Assembly (NCBI GenBank): GCA_029168955.1
Contig: JAPDOI010000022.1
Location: 558,001 to 622,000 of the forward strand
Direction of reading: 5' to 3'
Source: Aplectana chamaeleonis
Taxonomy: Eukaryota; Nematoda; Chromadorea; Rhabditida; Cosmocercidae
DNA length: 64,000 bases
Below the pieces are notes generated by a model. The model was not told the origin of the DNA. It was given only the letters and a program-made list of their open reading frames with translations, and did not search any database. This document shows, piece by piece, positions 39,605-54,700 of the stretch; position 1 is the first letter of the stretch, and each line of letters starts with the position of its first letter. The position numbers and the translations under genes were made by a program.

Positions 39605-42600
39605 AACAGTGCGTCGCACGCCGTAGAAAGTGTGTGGGACCCAATTAAGAGTTCGCAGGACGCCGTAGAAATTGTGCGGGACCCAAACGGGTGTGCGCAG
39701 AACGTCGTAGAAAGTGTGTGGGACCCAAATAACGGTGCGCCGGACGCCGTAGAAAGTGTGTGGGACCCAATTAAGAGTTCGCAGGACGCCGTAGAAATTG
39801 TGCGGGACCCAAATGAAAGTGCGCAGGATGCCGTAGAAAGTGTGTGGGACCCAAATGAGAGTGCGCAGAACGCCGTAGAAAGTGTGTGGGACCCAAATAA
39901 CAGTGCGCCGGACGCCGTAGAAAGTGTGCGGGACCCAAATGAGAGTGCGCAGCACGCCGTAGAAAGTGTGTGGGACCCAAATGAGAGTGCGCAGGACGCC
40001 GTAGAAAGTGTGTGGGACCCAAATAACAGTGCGCCGGACGCCGTAGAAAGTGTGTGGGACCCAAATAACGGTGCGCCGGACGCCGTAGAAAGTGTGCGGG
40101 ATCCAAATGAGAGTGCGCAGGACGCCGTAGAAAGTGTGTGGGACCCAAATAACAGTGCGTCGCACGCCGTAGAAAGTGTGTGGGACCCAAATAACAGTGC
40201 GTCGGACGCCGTAGAAAGTGTGCGGGACCCAAACGGGTGTGCGCAGAACGCCTCAGAAAGTGTGTGGGACCCAAATAACAGTGCGTCGGACGCCGTAGAA
40301 AGTGTGGGGGACCCAAATGAGAGTGCGCAGGACGCCGTAGAAAGTGTGCGGGACCCAAATGAGGGCGCGCGCGAACGCCTAAAAAGTGTGTGGGACCCAA
40401 ATAACGGTGCGCCGGACGCCGTAGAAAGTGTGTGGGACCCAAATGAGAGTGCGCAGGACGCCGTAGAAAGTGTGTGGGACCCAAATGAGAGTGCGCAGGA
40501 CGCCGTAGAAAGTGTGTGGGACCCAAATAACAGTGCGCCGGACGCCTCAGAAAGTGTGTGGGACCCAAATAACGGTGCGCCGGACGCCGTAGAAAGTGTG
40601 CGGGACCCAAATGAGAGTGCGCAGAACGCCGTAGAAAGTGTGTGGGACCCAAATAACAGTGCGCCGGACGCCGTAGAAAGTGTGCGGGACCCAAATGAGA
40701 GTGCGCAGGACGCCGTAGAAAGTGTGTGGGACCCAAATGAGAGTGCGCAGGACGCCGTAGAAAGTGTGTGGGACCCAAATAACAGTGCGCCGGACGCCGT
40801 GGAAAGTGTGTGGGACCTAAATAACAGTGCGCAGGACGCCGTAGAAAGTGTGCGGGACCCAAATGAGAGTGCGCAGAACGCCGTAGAATGTGTGAGGGAC
40901 CCAAATAACAGTGCGCAGGACGCCGTAGAAAGTGTGTGGGGCCCAAATGGGAGTGCGCAGGACGCCGTAGAAAGTGTGCGGGACCCAAATAACGGTGCGC
41001 CGGACGCCGTAGAAAGTGTGCGCGACCCAAATGAGAGTGCGCAGGACGCCGTAGAAAGTGTGTGGGACCCAAATAACGGTGCGCCGGAGGCCGGAGAAAG
41101 TGTGTGGGATCCAAATGAGAGTGCGCAGGACGCCGTAGAAAGTGTGTGGGACCCAAATGAGAGTGCGCAGGACGCCGTAGAAAGTGTGTGGGACCCAAAT
41201 AACAGTGCGCCGGACGCCTCAGAAAGTGTGTGGGACCCAAATAACGGTGCGCCGGACGCCGTAGAAAGTGTGCGGGACCCAAATGAGAGTGCGCAGGACG
41301 CCGTAGAAAGTGTGTGGGACCCAAATAACAGTGCGCCGGACGCCGTAGAAAGTGTGCGGGACCCAAATGAGAGTGCGCAGGACGCCGTAGAAAGTGTGCG
41401 GCATCCAAATGAGAGTGCGCAGGACGCCGTAGAAAGTGTGTGGGACCCAAATAACGGTGCGCCGGACGCCGTAGAAAGTGTGTGGGACCCAAATGAGAGT
41501 GCGCAGGACGCCGTAGAAAGTGTGTGGGACCCAAATGAGAGTGCGCAGAACGCCGTAGAAAGTGTTTGGGACCCAAATAACGGTGCGCCGGACGCCGTAG
41601 AAAGTGTGCGGGACCCAAATGAGAGTGCGCAGGACGCCGTAGAAAGTGTGTGGGACCCAAATGAGAGTGCGCAGGACGCCGTAGAAAGTGTGTGGGACCC
41701 AAATAACGGTGCGCCGGACGCCGTAGAAAGTGTGTGGGACCCAAATAACAGTGCGCCGGACGCCGTAGAAACTGTGTGGGACCCGAATGAGAGTGCGCAG
41801 AACGCCGTAGAAAGTGTTTGGGACCCAAATACCGGTGCGCCGGACGCCGTAGAAAGTGTGCGGGACCCAAATGAGTGTGCGCAGGACGCCGTAGAAAGTG
41901 TTAGGGACCCAAATAACAGTGCGCTGGACGCCGTAGAAACTGTGTGGGACCCAAATGAGAGTGCGCAGGACGCCGTAGAAAGTGTGTGGGACCCAAATGA
42001 GAGTGCGCAGAACGCCGTAGAAAGTGTGTGGGACCCAAATAACAGTGCGCCGGACGCCGTAGAAAGTGTGTGGGACCCAAATGAGAGTGCGCAGGACGCC
42101 GTAGAAAGTGTGTGGGACCCAAATGAGAGTGCGCAGGACGCCGTAGAAAGTGTGTGGGACCCAAATAAGAGTGCGCCGGACGCCGTAGAAAGTGTACGGG
42201 ACCCAAATGAGAGTGCGCAGGACGCCGTACAAAGTGTGTGGGACCCAAATAACAGTGCGCCGGACGCCGTAGAAAGTGTGTGGGACCCAAATGAGTGTGC
42301 GCAGGACGCCGTAGAAAGTGTGCGGGACCCAAATGAGTGTGCGCAGGACGCCGTAGAAAGTGTATGGGACCCAAATAACGGTGCGCCGGACGCCGTAGAA
42401 AGTGTGCGGGACCCAAATGAGAGTGCGCAGGACGCCGTAGAAAGTGTGTGGGACCCAAATAACGGTGCGCCGGACGCCGTAGAAAGTGTGCGGGACCCAA
42501 ATGAGAGTGCGCAGGACGCCGTAGAAAGTGTGTGGGACCCAAATGAGAGTGCGCAGGACGACGTAGAAAGTGTGTGGGACCCAAATAACAGTGCGCCGGA

Positions 42601-42670
42601 CGCCGTAGAAAGTGTGTGGGACCTAAATGAGAGTGCGCAGGACGCCATAGAAAGTGTGCGGGACCCAAAT

Positions 42671-42711
42671 GAGAGCGCGCCGAACGCCTAAAAAGTGTGT
42701 GGGACCCAAAC
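42671..42711 (+). repeat. 41-bp stop-bearing monomer class (example)
   Basis: A rare monomer starting GAGAGCGCGCCG and containing CGCCTAAAAAG in place of CGCCGTAGAAAG, one base shorter, which ends the plus frame. Relatives are at 40361 (full length), 61148 and 63664. The distances 40361 to 42671 (2310 bp) and 61148 to 63664 (2516 bp plus 4 deleted bases) equal 55 and 60 whole units. Confidence 0.8.
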
Positions 42712-45700
42712 AACGGTGCGCCGGACGCCGTAGAAAGTGTTAGGGACCCAAATGAGAGTGCGCAGGACGCCGTAGAAAGTGTGTGGGACCCAAATAACAG
42801 TGCGCCGGACGCCGTAGAAAGTGTGCGGGACCCAAATGAGAGTGCGCAGGACGCCGTAGAAAGTGTGTGGGACCCAAATGAGAGTGCGCAGGACGCCGTA
42901 GAAAGTGTGTGGGACCCAAATAACAGTGCGCCGGACGCCGTAGAAAGTGTGCGGGACCCAAATGAGAGTGCGCTGGACGCCGTAGAAAGTGTGTGGGACC
43001 CAAATGAGAGTGCGCAGAACGCCGTAGAAAGTGTGTGGGACCCAAATATCAGTGCGCCGGACGCCGTAGAAAGTGTGCGGGACCCAAATAAGAGTGCGCA
43101 GGACGCCGTAGAAAGTGTGTGGGACCCAAATGAGAGTGCGCAGGACGCCGTAGAAAGTGTGTGGGACCCAAATATCAGTGCGCCGGACGCCGTAGAAAGT
43201 GTGCGGGACCCAAATGAGAGGGCGCAGGGCGCCGTAGAAAGTGTGTGGGACCCAAAGACCAGTGCGCAGGACGCCGTACAAAGTGTGTGGGACCCAAATG
43301 AGAGTGCGCAGGACGCCGTAGAAAGTGTGTGGGACCCAAATGAGAGTGCGCAGGACGCCGTAGAAAGTGTGTGGGACCCAAATAACAGTGCGCCGGACGC
43401 CGTAGAAAGTGTGTGGGACCCAAATGAGAGTGCGCAGGACGCCGTAGAAAGTGTGTGGGACCCAAATAACAGTGCGCCGGACGCCGTAGAAAGTGTGAGG
43501 GACCCAAGTGAGTGTGTGCAGGACGCCGTAGAAAGTGTGCGGGACCCAAATGGGTGCGCGCAGGACGCCGTAGAAAGTGTGTGGTACCCAAATAACAGTG
43601 CGCCGGACGCCTCAGAAAGTGTGTGGGACCCAAATAACGGTGCGCCGGACGCCGTAGAAAGTTTGCGGGACCCAAATGAGAGTGCGCTGGACGCCGTAGA
43701 AAGTGTGTGGGACCCAAATAACAGTGCGACAGACGCCGTAGAAAGTGTGTGGGATCCAAATGAGAGTGCGTAGAACGCCGTAGAAAGTGTGTGTGACCCA
43801 AATGAGAGTGCGCAGGACGCCGCAGAAAGTGTGTGGGACCCAAATAAGAGTGCGCAGGACGCCGTAGAAAGTGTGCGGGACCCAGGTGGGTGTGCGCAGA
43901 ACGCCGTAGAAAGTGTGTTGGACCCAAATAACAGTGCGCCGGACGCCGTATAAAGTGTGTGGGACCCAAATGATAGTGATGAGGACGCCGCAGAAAGTGT
44001 GTGGGACCCAAATAAGAGTGCTCAGGACGCCGTAGAAAGTGTGTGGGACCCAAATAACAGTGCGCCGGACGCCGTAGAAACTGTGTGGGACCCAAATGAG
44101 AGTGCGCAGGACGCCGTAGAAAGTGTATGGGACCCAAATGAGAGTGCGCAGAACGCCGTAGAAAGTGTGTGGGACCCAAATAATAGTGCGCCGGACGCCG
44201 TAGAAAGTGTGCGGGACTCAAACGAGAGTGCGCAGGACGCCGTAGAAAGTGTGTGGGACCCAAATGAGAGTGCGCAGGACGCCGTAGAAAGTGTGTGGGA
44301 CCCAACTAACAGTGCGCCGGACGCCTCAGAAAGTGTGTGGGACCCAAATAACGGTGCGCCGGACGCCGTAGAAAGTGTGCGGGACCCAAATGAGAGTGCG
44401 CAGGACGCCGTAGAAAGTGTGTGGGACCCAAATAACGGTGCGCCGGACGCCGTAGAAAGTGTGTGGGACCCAAATGAGAGTGCGCAGGACGCCGTAGAAA
44501 GTGTGTGGGACCCAAATAACGGTGCGCCGGACGCCGTAGAAAGTTTGCGGGACCCAAATGAGAGTGCGCTGGACGCCGTAGAAAGTGTGTGGGACCCAAA
44601 TGAGAGTGCGCAGAACGCCGTAGAAAGTGTGTGGGACCCAAATATCAGTGCGCCGGACGCCGTAGAAAGTGTGTGGGACCCAAATAAGAGTGCGCAGGAC
44701 GCCGTAGAAAGTTTGCGGGACCCAAATGAGAGTGCGCTGGACGCCGTAGAAACTGTGTGGGACCCAAATAACGGTGCGCCGGACGCCGTAGAAAGTGTGC
44801 GGGACCCAAATGAGAGTGCGCAGGACGCCGTAGAAAGTGTGTGGGACCCAAATAACGGTGCGCCGGACGCCGTAGAAAGTGTGTGGGACCCAAATGAGAG
44901 TGCGCAGGACGCCGTAGAAAGTGTGTGGGACCCAAATGAGAGTGCGCAGGACGCCGTAGAAAGTGTGTGGGACCCAAATGAGAGTGCGCAGAACGCCGTA
45001 GAAAGTGTGTGGGACCCAAATACCAGTGCGCCGGACGCCGTAGAAAGTGTGCGGGACCCAAATGAGAGTGCGCAGGACGCCGTAGAAAGTGTGTGGGACC
45101 CAAATGAGAGTGCGCAGGACGCCGTAGAAAGTGTGCGGGACCCAAATAACAGTGCGCCGGACGCCGTAGAAAGTGCGTGGGACCCAAATAACGGTGCGCC
45201 GGACGCCGTAGAAAGTGTGCGGGATCCAAATGAGAGTGCGCAGGACGCCGTAGAAAGTCTGTGGGACCCAAATAACAGTGCGCAGAACGTCGTAGAAAGT
45301 GTGTGGGACCCAAATAACAGTGCGTCGCACGCCGTAGAAAGTGTGCGGGACCCAAATAAGAGTGCGCAGGACGCCGTAGAAAGTGTGTGGGACCCAAATG
45401 AGAGTGCGCAGGACGCCGTAGAAAGTGTGTGGGACCCAAATAACAGTGCGCCGGACGCCGTAGAAAGTGTGAGGGACCCAAATGAGAGTGCGCAGGACGC
45501 CGTAGAAAGTGTGCGGGACCCAAATGCGAGTGCGCAGAGCGCCGTAGAAAGTGTGTGGGACCCAAATAACAGTGCGCCGGACGCCGTAGAAAGAGTGCGG
45601 GATCCAAATGGGTGTGCGCAGAACGCCGTAGAAAGTGTGTGGGACCCAGATGAGAGTGCGCAGGACTCCGTAGAAAGTGTGTGGGACCCAAATAACAGTG

Positions 45701-48700
45701 CGCCAGACGCCGTAGAAAGTGTGTGGGACCCAAATGAGAGTGCGCAGGACGCCGTAGAAAGTGTGTGGGACCCAAATGAGAGTGCGCAGGACGCCGTAGA
45801 AAGTGTGTGGGACCCAAATAACGGTGCGCCGGACGCCGTAGAAAGTGTGCGGGACCCAAATGAGAGTGCGCAGTACGCCGTAGAAAGTGTGCGGGACCCA
45901 AATGAGAGTGCGCAGGACGCCGTAGAAAGTGTGTGGGACCCAAATAACAGTGCGCCGGACGCCGTAGAAAGTGTGTGGGACCCAAATGAGAGTGCGCAGG
46001 ACGCCGTAGAAAGTGTGTGGGACCCAAATGGGAGTGCGCAGGACGCCGTAGAAAGTGTGTGGGACCTAAATAACAGTCCGTCGGACGCCGTAGAAACTAT
46101 GTGGGACCCAAATGAGAGTGCGCAGGACGCCGTAGAAAGTGTGTGGGACCCAAATAACAGCGCGCCGGACGCCGTAGAAAGTGTGTGGGACCCAAATGAG
46201 AGTGCGCAGAACGCCGTAGAAAGTGTGTGGGACCCAAATAACAGTGCGCCGGACGACGTAGAAAGTGTGCGGGACCCAAATGAGAGTGCGCAGGACGCCG
46301 TAGAAAGTGTGTGGGACCCAAATGAGAGTGCGCAGGACGCCGTAGAAAGTGTGTGGGACCCAAATAACAGTGCGCCGGACGCCTCAGAAAGTGTGTGGGA
46401 CCCAAATGAGAGTGCGCAGGACGCCGTAGAAAGTGTGTGGGACCCAAATGAGAGTGCGCAGGACGCCGTAGAAAGTGTGTGGGACCCAAATAACAGTGCG
46501 CTGGACGCCGTAGAAAGTGTGTGGGACCCAAATGAGAGTGCGCAGGACGCCGTAGAAAGTGTGTGGGACCCAAATGAGAGTGCGCAGAACGCCGTAGAAA
46601 GTGTGTGGGACCCAAATAACGGTGCGCTGGACGCCGTAGAAAGTGTGTGGGACCCAAATGAGAGTGCGCAGGACGCCGTGGAAACTGTGTGGGACCCAAA
46701 TGAGAGTGCGCCGGACGCCTCAGAAAGTGTGTGGGACCCAAATAACAGTGCGCCAGACGCCGTAGAAAGTGTGCGGGACCCAAATGAGAGTGCGCACGAC
46801 GCCGTACAAAGTGTGTGGAATTCAAATGAGAGTGCGCAGGACGCCGTAGAAAGTGTGTGGAACCCAAATACCAGTGCGCCGAACGCCTCAGAAAGTGTGT
46901 GGGACCCAAATGAGAGTGCACCGGGCGCCGTAGAAACTGTGCGGGACCCAAATGAGAGTGCGCAGAACGCCGGAGAAAGGGTGTGGGACCCAAATAACAG
47001 GGCGCCGGACGCGGTAGAAAGTGTGTGGGACCCAAATGAGAGTGCGCAGGACGCCGTAGAAAGTGTGTGGGACCCAAATGAGAGTGCGCAGGACGCCGTA
47101 GAAAGTGTGTGGGACCCAAATAACGGTGCGCCGGACGCCGTAGAAAGTGTGCGGGACCCAAATGAGAGTGCGCAGGACGCCGTAGAAAGTGTGTGGGACC
47201 CAAATGAGTGTGCGCAGGACGCCGTAGAAAGTGTGTGGGAACCAAATAACAGTGCGCCGGACGCCGTAGAAAGTGTGCGGGACCCAAATCAGAGTGCGCA
47301 CGACGCCGTACAAAGTGTGTGGGACCCAAATAACGGTGCGCCGGACGCCGTAGAAAGTGTTTGGGACCCAAATAACAGTGCGCTGGACGCCGTAGAAACT
47401 GTGTGGGACCCAAAGGAGAGTGCGCAGGACCCCGTAGAAAGTGTGTGGGACCCAAATAACGGTGCGCCGGACGCCGTAGAAAGTGTGTGGGACACAAATG
47501 AGTGTGCGCAGAGCGCCGTAGATAGTGTGTGGGACCCAAATGAGAGTGCGCAGGACGCCGTAGAAAGTGTGTGGGACACAAATAACAGTGCGCCGGACGC
47601 CGTAGAAAGTGTGGGACTCAAATGAGTGTGCGCAGGACGCCGTAGAAAGTGTGTGGGACCCAAATAACAGTGCGCCGGACGCCGTAGAAAGTGTGTGGGA
47701 CCCAAATAACAGTGCGCCGGACGCCGTAGAAAGTGTGCGGGACTAAAATGAGAGTGCGCAGGACGCCGTAGAAAGTGTGTGGGACCCAAATAACAGTGCA
47801 CCGGGCGCCGTAGAAAGTGTGCGGGACCCGAATGAGAGTGCGCAGAACGCCGTAGAAAGTGTGTGGGACCCAAATAACGGTGCGCTGGACGCCGTAGAAA
47901 GTGTGTGGGACCCAAATGAGTGTGCGCAGGACGCCGTAGAAAGTGTGTGGGACCCAAATAACGGTGCGCCGGACGCCGTAGAAAGTGTGTGGGACCCAAA
48001 TAAGTGTGCGCAGGACGCCGGAGAAAGTGTGTGGGACCCAAATAACAGTGCGCAGGACGCCGTAGAAAGTGTGTGGGACCCAAATAACGGTGCGCCGGAC
48101 GCCGTAGAAAGTGTGCGGGACCCAAATGAGAGTGCGCAGGACGCCGTAGAAAGTGTGTGGGACCCAAATAACGGTGCGCAGGACGCCGTAGAAACTGTGT
48201 GGGACCCAAATGAGAGTGCGCAGGACGCCGTAGAAAGTGTGTGGGACCCAAATGAGAGTGCGCAGAACGCCGTAGAAAGTGTGTGGGACCCAAATAACAG
48301 TGCGCCGGACGCCGTAGAAAGTGTGTGGGACCCAAATGAGAGTGCGCAGGACGCCGTAGAAAGTGTGTGGGACCCAAATGAGAGTGCGCAGAACGCCGTA
48401 GAAAGTGTTTGGGACCCAAATAACGGTGCGCCGGACGCCGTAGAAAGTGTGCGCGACCCAAATGAGAGTGCGCAGGACGCCGTAGAAAGTGTGCGGGACC
48501 CAAATAACGGTGCGCCGGACGCCGTAGAAAGTGTGCGCGACCCAAATGAGAGTGCGCAGGACGCCGTAGAAAGTGTGGGACCCAAATGAGAGTGCGCAGG
48601 ACGCCGTAGAAAGTGTGTGGGACCCAAATAACAGTGCGCCGGACGCCGTAGAAACTGTGTGGGACCCAAATGAGAGTGCGCAGGACGCCGTAGAAAGTGT

Positions 48701-51700
48701 GTGGGACCCAAATGAGAGTGCGCAGGACGCCGTAGAAAGTGTGTGGGACCCAAATAACAGTGCGCCGGACGCCGTAGAAAGTGTGCGGGACCCAAATGAG
48801 AGTGCGCAGGACGCCGTAGAAAGTGTGTGGGACCCAAATGAGAGTGCGCAGGACGCCGTAGAAAGTGTGTGGGACCCAAATAACAGTGCGCCGGACGCCG
48901 TAGAAAGTGTGCGGGACCCAAATGAGAGTGCGCAGGACGCCGTAGAAAGTGTGTGGGACCCAAATAACAGTGCGCCGGACGCCGTAGAAAGTGTGTGGGA
49001 CCTAAATGAGAGTGCCCAGGACGCCGTAGAAAGTGTGTGGGACCCAAATGAGAGTGCGCAGGACGCCGTAGAAAGTGTGTGGGACCCAAATAACAGTGCG
49101 CCGGACGCCGTAGAAAGTGTGTGGGACCCAAATGAGAGTGCGCAGGACGCCGTAGAAAGTGTGTGGGACCCAAATAACAGTGCGCCGGACGCCGTAGAAA
49201 GTGTGTGGGACCCAAACGAGAGTGCGCAGGACGCCGTAGAAAGTGTGTGGGACCCAAATGAGAGTGCGCAGGACGCCGTAGAAAGTGTGTGGGACCCAAA
49301 TACCAGTGCGCCGGACGCCGTAGAAAGTGTGCGGGACCCAAATGAGAGTGCGCAGGACGCCGTAGAAAGTGTGTGGGACCCAAATAACAGTGCGCCGGAC
49401 GCCGTAGAAAGTGTGCGGGACCCAAATGAGAGTGCGCAGGACGCCGTAGAAAGTGTGTGGGACCCAAATGAGAGTGCGCAGGACGCCGTAGAAAGTGTGT
49501 GGGACCCAAATAACAGTGCGCCGGACGCCGTAGAAAGTGTGTGGGACCCAAATGAGAGTGCGCAGGACGCCGTAGAAAGTGTGTGGGACCCAAATGAGAG
49601 TGCGCAGGACGCCGTAGAAAGTGTGTGGGACTGACCCAAATAACAGTGCGCCGGACGCCTCAGAAAGTGTGTGGGACCCAAATGAGAGTGCGCAGGACGC
49701 CGTAGAAAGTGTGCGGGACCCAAATGAGAGTGCGCAGGACGCCGTAGAAAGTGTGTGGGACCCAAATAACAGTGCGCCGGACGCCGTAGAAAGTGTGTGG
49801 GACCCAAATGGGAGTGCGCAGGACGCCGTAGAAAGTGTGTGGGACCCAAATGAGAGTGCGCAGAACGCCGTAGAAAGTGTGTGGGACCCAAATAACAGTG
49901 CGCCGGACGCCGTAAAAAGTGTGCGGGACCCAAATGAGAGTGCGCAGGACGCCGTAGAAAGTGTGTGGGACCCAAATGAGAGTGCGCAGGACGCCGTAGA
50001 AAGTGTGTGGGACCCAAATAACAGTGCGCCGGACGCCGTACAAACTGTGTGGGACCCGAATGAGAGTGCGCAGGACGCCGTAGAAAGTGTGTGGGACCCA
50101 AATGAGAGTGCGCAGGACGCCGTAGAAAGTGTGTGGGACCCAAATAACGGTGCGCCGGACGCCGTAGAAAGTGTGCGGGACCCAAATGAGAGTGCGCAGG
50201 ACGCCGTAGAAAGTGTGTGGGACCCAAATAACAAAGCGCCGGACGCCGTAGAAAGTGTGTGGGACCCAAATGAGAGTGCGCAGGACGCCGTAGAAAGTGT
50301 GTGGGACCCAAATGAGAGTGCGCCGGACGCCGTAGAAAGTGTGCGGGACCCAAATGAGAGTGCGCAGAACGTCGTAGAAAGTGTGTGAGCCCCAAATAAG
50401 ACTGCGCAGGACGCCGTAGAAAATGTGTGGGACCCAAATGTCAGTGCGCAGGACGCCGTAGAAAGTGTGTGGGACCCGAATAACGGTGCGCCGGACGCCG
50501 TAGAAAGTGTGCGGGACCCAAATGAGAGTGCGCAGGACGCCGTAGAAAGTGTGTGGGACCCAAATAACGGTGCGCCGGACGCCGTAGAAAGTGTGCGGGA
50601 CCCAAATGAGAGTGCGCAGGACGCCGTAGAAAGTGTGTGGGACCCAAATGAGAGTGCGCAGAACGCCGTAGAAAGTGTGTGGGACCCAAATAACAGTGCG
50701 CCGGACGCCGTAGAAAGTGTGTGGGACCCAAATAACAGTGCGCCGGACGCCGTAGAAACTGTGTGGGACCCAAATGAGAGTGCGCAGGACGCCGTAGAAA
50801 GTGTGTGGGACCCAAATAACAGTGCGCTGGACGCCGTAGAAACTGTGTGGGACCCAAATAACAGTGCGCAGGACGCCGTAGAAAGTGTGTGGGACCGGAA
50901 TGAGAGTGCGCAGTACGCCGTAGAAAGTGTTTGGGACCCAAATAACAGTGCGCTGGACGCCGTAGAAACTGTGTGGGACCCAAATGAGAGTGCGCAGGAC
51001 GCCGTAGAAAGTGTGTGGGACCCAAATGAGAGTGCGCAGAACGCCGTAGAAAGTGTGTGGGACCCAAATAACAGTGCGCTGGACGCCGTAGAAACTGTGT
51101 GGGACCCAAATGAGAGTGCACAGGACGCCGTAGAAAGTGTGGGGGCCCGAATGAGAGTGCGCAGTACGCCGTAGAAAGTGTGTGGGAGCCAAATAACAGT
51201 GCGCAGGACGCCGTAGAAAATGTGTGGGACCCAAATGAGAGTGCGCAGGACGCCATAGAAAGTGTGTGGGACCCAAATAACAGTGCGCCGGACGCCGTAG
51301 AAAGTGTGTGGGACCCAAATGAGAGTGCGCAGGACGCCGTAGAAAATGTGTGGGACCCAAATGAGAGTGCGCAGGACGCCGTAGAAAGTGTGTGGGACCC
51401 AAATAACAGTGCGCCGGACGCCGTAGAAAGTGTGTGGCACCCAAATGAGAGTGCGCAGGACGCCGTAGAAAGTGTGTGGGACCCAAATGAGTGTGCGCAG
51501 GACGCCGTAGAAAGTGTTAGGGACCCAAATAACAGTGCGCTGGACGCCGTAGAAAGTGTTTGGGACCCAAATAACGGTGCGCCGGACGCCGTAGAAAGTG
51601 TGCGGGACCCAAATAAGAGTGCGCAGGACGCCGTAGAAAGTGTGTGGGACCCAAATGAGAGTGCGCAGGACGCCGTAGAAAGTGTGTGGGACCCAAATAT

Positions 51701-54700
51701 CAGTGCGCCGGACGCCGTAGAAAGTGTGTGGGACCCAAATGAGAGTGCGCAGGACGCCGTAGAAAGTGTGCGGGACCCAAATGAGAGTGCGCAGGACGCC
51801 GTAGAAAGTGTGTGGGACCCAAATGAGAGTGCGCAGGACGCCGTAGAAAGTGTGTGGGACCCAAATAACAGTGCGCCGGACGCCGTAGAAAGTGTGTGGG
51901 ACCCAAATAACAGTGCGCCGGACGCCGTAGAAAGTGTGTGGGACCCAAATGAGAGTGCGCAGGACGCCGTAGAAAGTGTGTGGGACCCAAATAACAGTGC
52001 GCCGGACGCCGTAGAAAGTGTGTGGGACACAAATGAGTGTGCGCAGGACGCCGTAGAAAGTGTGTGGGACCCAAATGAGAGTGCGCAGGACGCCGTAGAA
52101 AGTGTGTGGGACCCAAATAACAGTGCGCCGGACGCCGTAGAAAGTGTGTGGGACCCAAATGAGAGTGCGCAGGACGCCGTAGAAAGTGTGTGGGACCCAA
52201 ATGAGAGTGCGCAGGACGCCGTAGAAAGTGTGTGGGACCCAAATGAGAGTGCGCAGGACGCCGTAGAAAGTGTGTGGGACTCAAATAACAGTGCGCCGGA
52301 CGCCGTAGAAAGTGTGTGGGACCCAAATGAGAGTGCGCAGGACGCCGTAGAAAGTGTGTGGGACCCAAATAACAGAGCGCCGGACGCCGTAGAAAGTGTG
52401 TGGGACCCAAATAACAGTGCGCCGGATGCCGTAGAAAGTGTGTGGGACTCAAATAACAGTGCGCCGGACGCCGTAGAAAGTGTGTGGGACTCAATTGAGA
52501 GTGCGCAGGACGCGGTAGAAAGGGTGTGGGACCCAAATAACGGTGCGCCGCACGCCGTAGAAAGTGTGTGGGACCCAAATAACAGTGCGCCGGACGCCGT
52601 AGAAACTGTGTGGGACCCAAATGAGAGTGCGCAGGACGCCGTAGAAAGTGTGTGGGACCCAAATGAGAGTGCGCAGGACGCCGTAGAAAGTGTGTGGGAC
52701 CCAAATGAGAGTGCGCTGGACGCCGTAGAAAGTGTGTGGGACCCAAATGAGAGTGCGCAGGACGCCGTAGAAAGTGTGTGGGACCCAAATAACAGTGCGC
52801 CGGACGCCGTAGAAAGTGTGTGGGACCCAAATAAGAGTGCGCAGGACGCCGTAGAAAGTGTGTGGGACCCAAATGAGAGTGCGCAGGACGCCGTAGAAAG
52901 TGTGTGGGACCCAAATGAGAGTGCGCAGGACGCCGTAGAAAGTGTGTGGGACCCAAATAACAGTGCGCAGGACGCCGTAGAAAGTGTGTGGGACCCAAAT
53001 GAGAGTGCGCAGGACGCCGTAGAAAGTGTGTGGGACCCAAATGAGAGTGCGCAGGACGCCGTAGAAAGTGTGTGGGACCCAAATAACGGTGCGCCGGACG
53101 CCGTAGAAAGTGTGTGGGACCCAAATGAGAGTGCGGAGGACGCCGTAGAAAGTGTGTGGGACCCAAATGAGAGTGCTCAGCACGCCGTAGAAAGTGTGTG
53201 GGACCCAAATAACAGTGCGCAGGACGCCGTAGAAAGTGTGTGGGACCCAAATGAGAGTGCGCAGGACGCCGTAGAAAGTGTGTGGGACCCATAGGAGAGT
53301 GCGCAGGACGCCGTAGAAAGTGTGTGGGACCCAAATAACGGTGCGCCGAACGCCGTAGAAAGTGTGCGGGATCCAAATGAGAGTGCGCAGGACGCCGTAG
53401 AAAGTGTGTGGGACCCAAGTGAGAGTGCGCAGGACGCCGTAGAAAGTGTGTGGGACCCAAATGAGAGTGCGCAGGACGCCGTAGAAAGTGTATGGGACAA
53501 AAATAACAGTGCGCCGGACGCCGTAGAAAGTGTGTGGGACCCAAATGAGAGTGCGCAGGACGCCGTAGAAAGTGTGTGGGACCCAAATGAGAGTGCGCAG
53601 GACGCCGTAGAAAGTGTGTGGGACTCAAATAACAGTGCGCCGGACGCCGTAGAAAGTGTGTGGGACCCAAATGAGAGTGCGCAGGACGCCGTAGAAAGTG
53701 TGTGGGACCCAAATGAGAGTGCGCAGGACGCCGTAGAAAGTGTGTGGGACCCAAATAACAGTGCGTTGGACGCCGTAGAAAGTGTGTGGGACCCAAATGA
53801 GAGTGCGCAGGACGCCGTAGAAAGTGTGTGGGACCCAAATGAGAGTGCGCAGGACGCCGTAGAAAGTGTGTGGGACCCAAATGAGAGTGCGCAGGACGCC
53901 GTAGAAAGTGTGTGGGACCCAAATAACAGTGCGCCGGACGCCGTAGAAAGTGTGTGGGACCCAAATGAGAGTGCGCAGGACGCCGTAGAAAGTGTGCGGG
54001 ACCTAAATGAGTGTGCGCAGGACGCCGTAGAAAGTGTGTGGGACCCAAATAACAGTGCGCAGGACGCCGTAGAAAGTGTGTGGGACCCAAATGAGAGTTC
54101 GCAGGACGCCGTAGAAAGTGTGCGGGACCTAAATGAGTGTGCGCAGGACGCCGTAGAAAGTGTGTGGGACCCAAATAACAGTGCGCAGGACGCCGTAGAA
54201 AGTGTGTGGGACCCAAATAACAGTGCGCCGGACGCCTCAGAAAGTGTGTGGGACCCAAATAACAGTGCGCTGGACGCCTCAGAAAGTGTGTGGGACCCAA
54301 ATGACAGTGCGTCGGACGCCGTAGAAAGTGTGTGGGACCCAAATAACGAGTGCGCAGGACGCCGTAGAAAGTGTGTGGGACCCAAATAACAGTGCGCCGG
54401 ACGCCGTAGAAACTGTGTGGGACCCAAATGAGAGTGCGCAGGACGCCGTAGAAAGTGTGTGGGACCCAAATGAGAGTGCGCAGAACGCCGTAGAAAGTGT
54501 GTGGGACCCAAATAACAGTGCGCCGGACGCCGTAGAAAGTGTGTGGGACCCAAATGAGAGTGCGCAGGACGCCGTATAAAGGGTGGGGGAGCCAAATGAG
54601 ATTGCTCAGGACGCGGTAGAAAGTGTGTGGGACCCAAATAACAGTGCGTCGGACGCCGTAGAAAGTGTGTGGGACCCAAATGAGAGTGCGCCGGACGCCG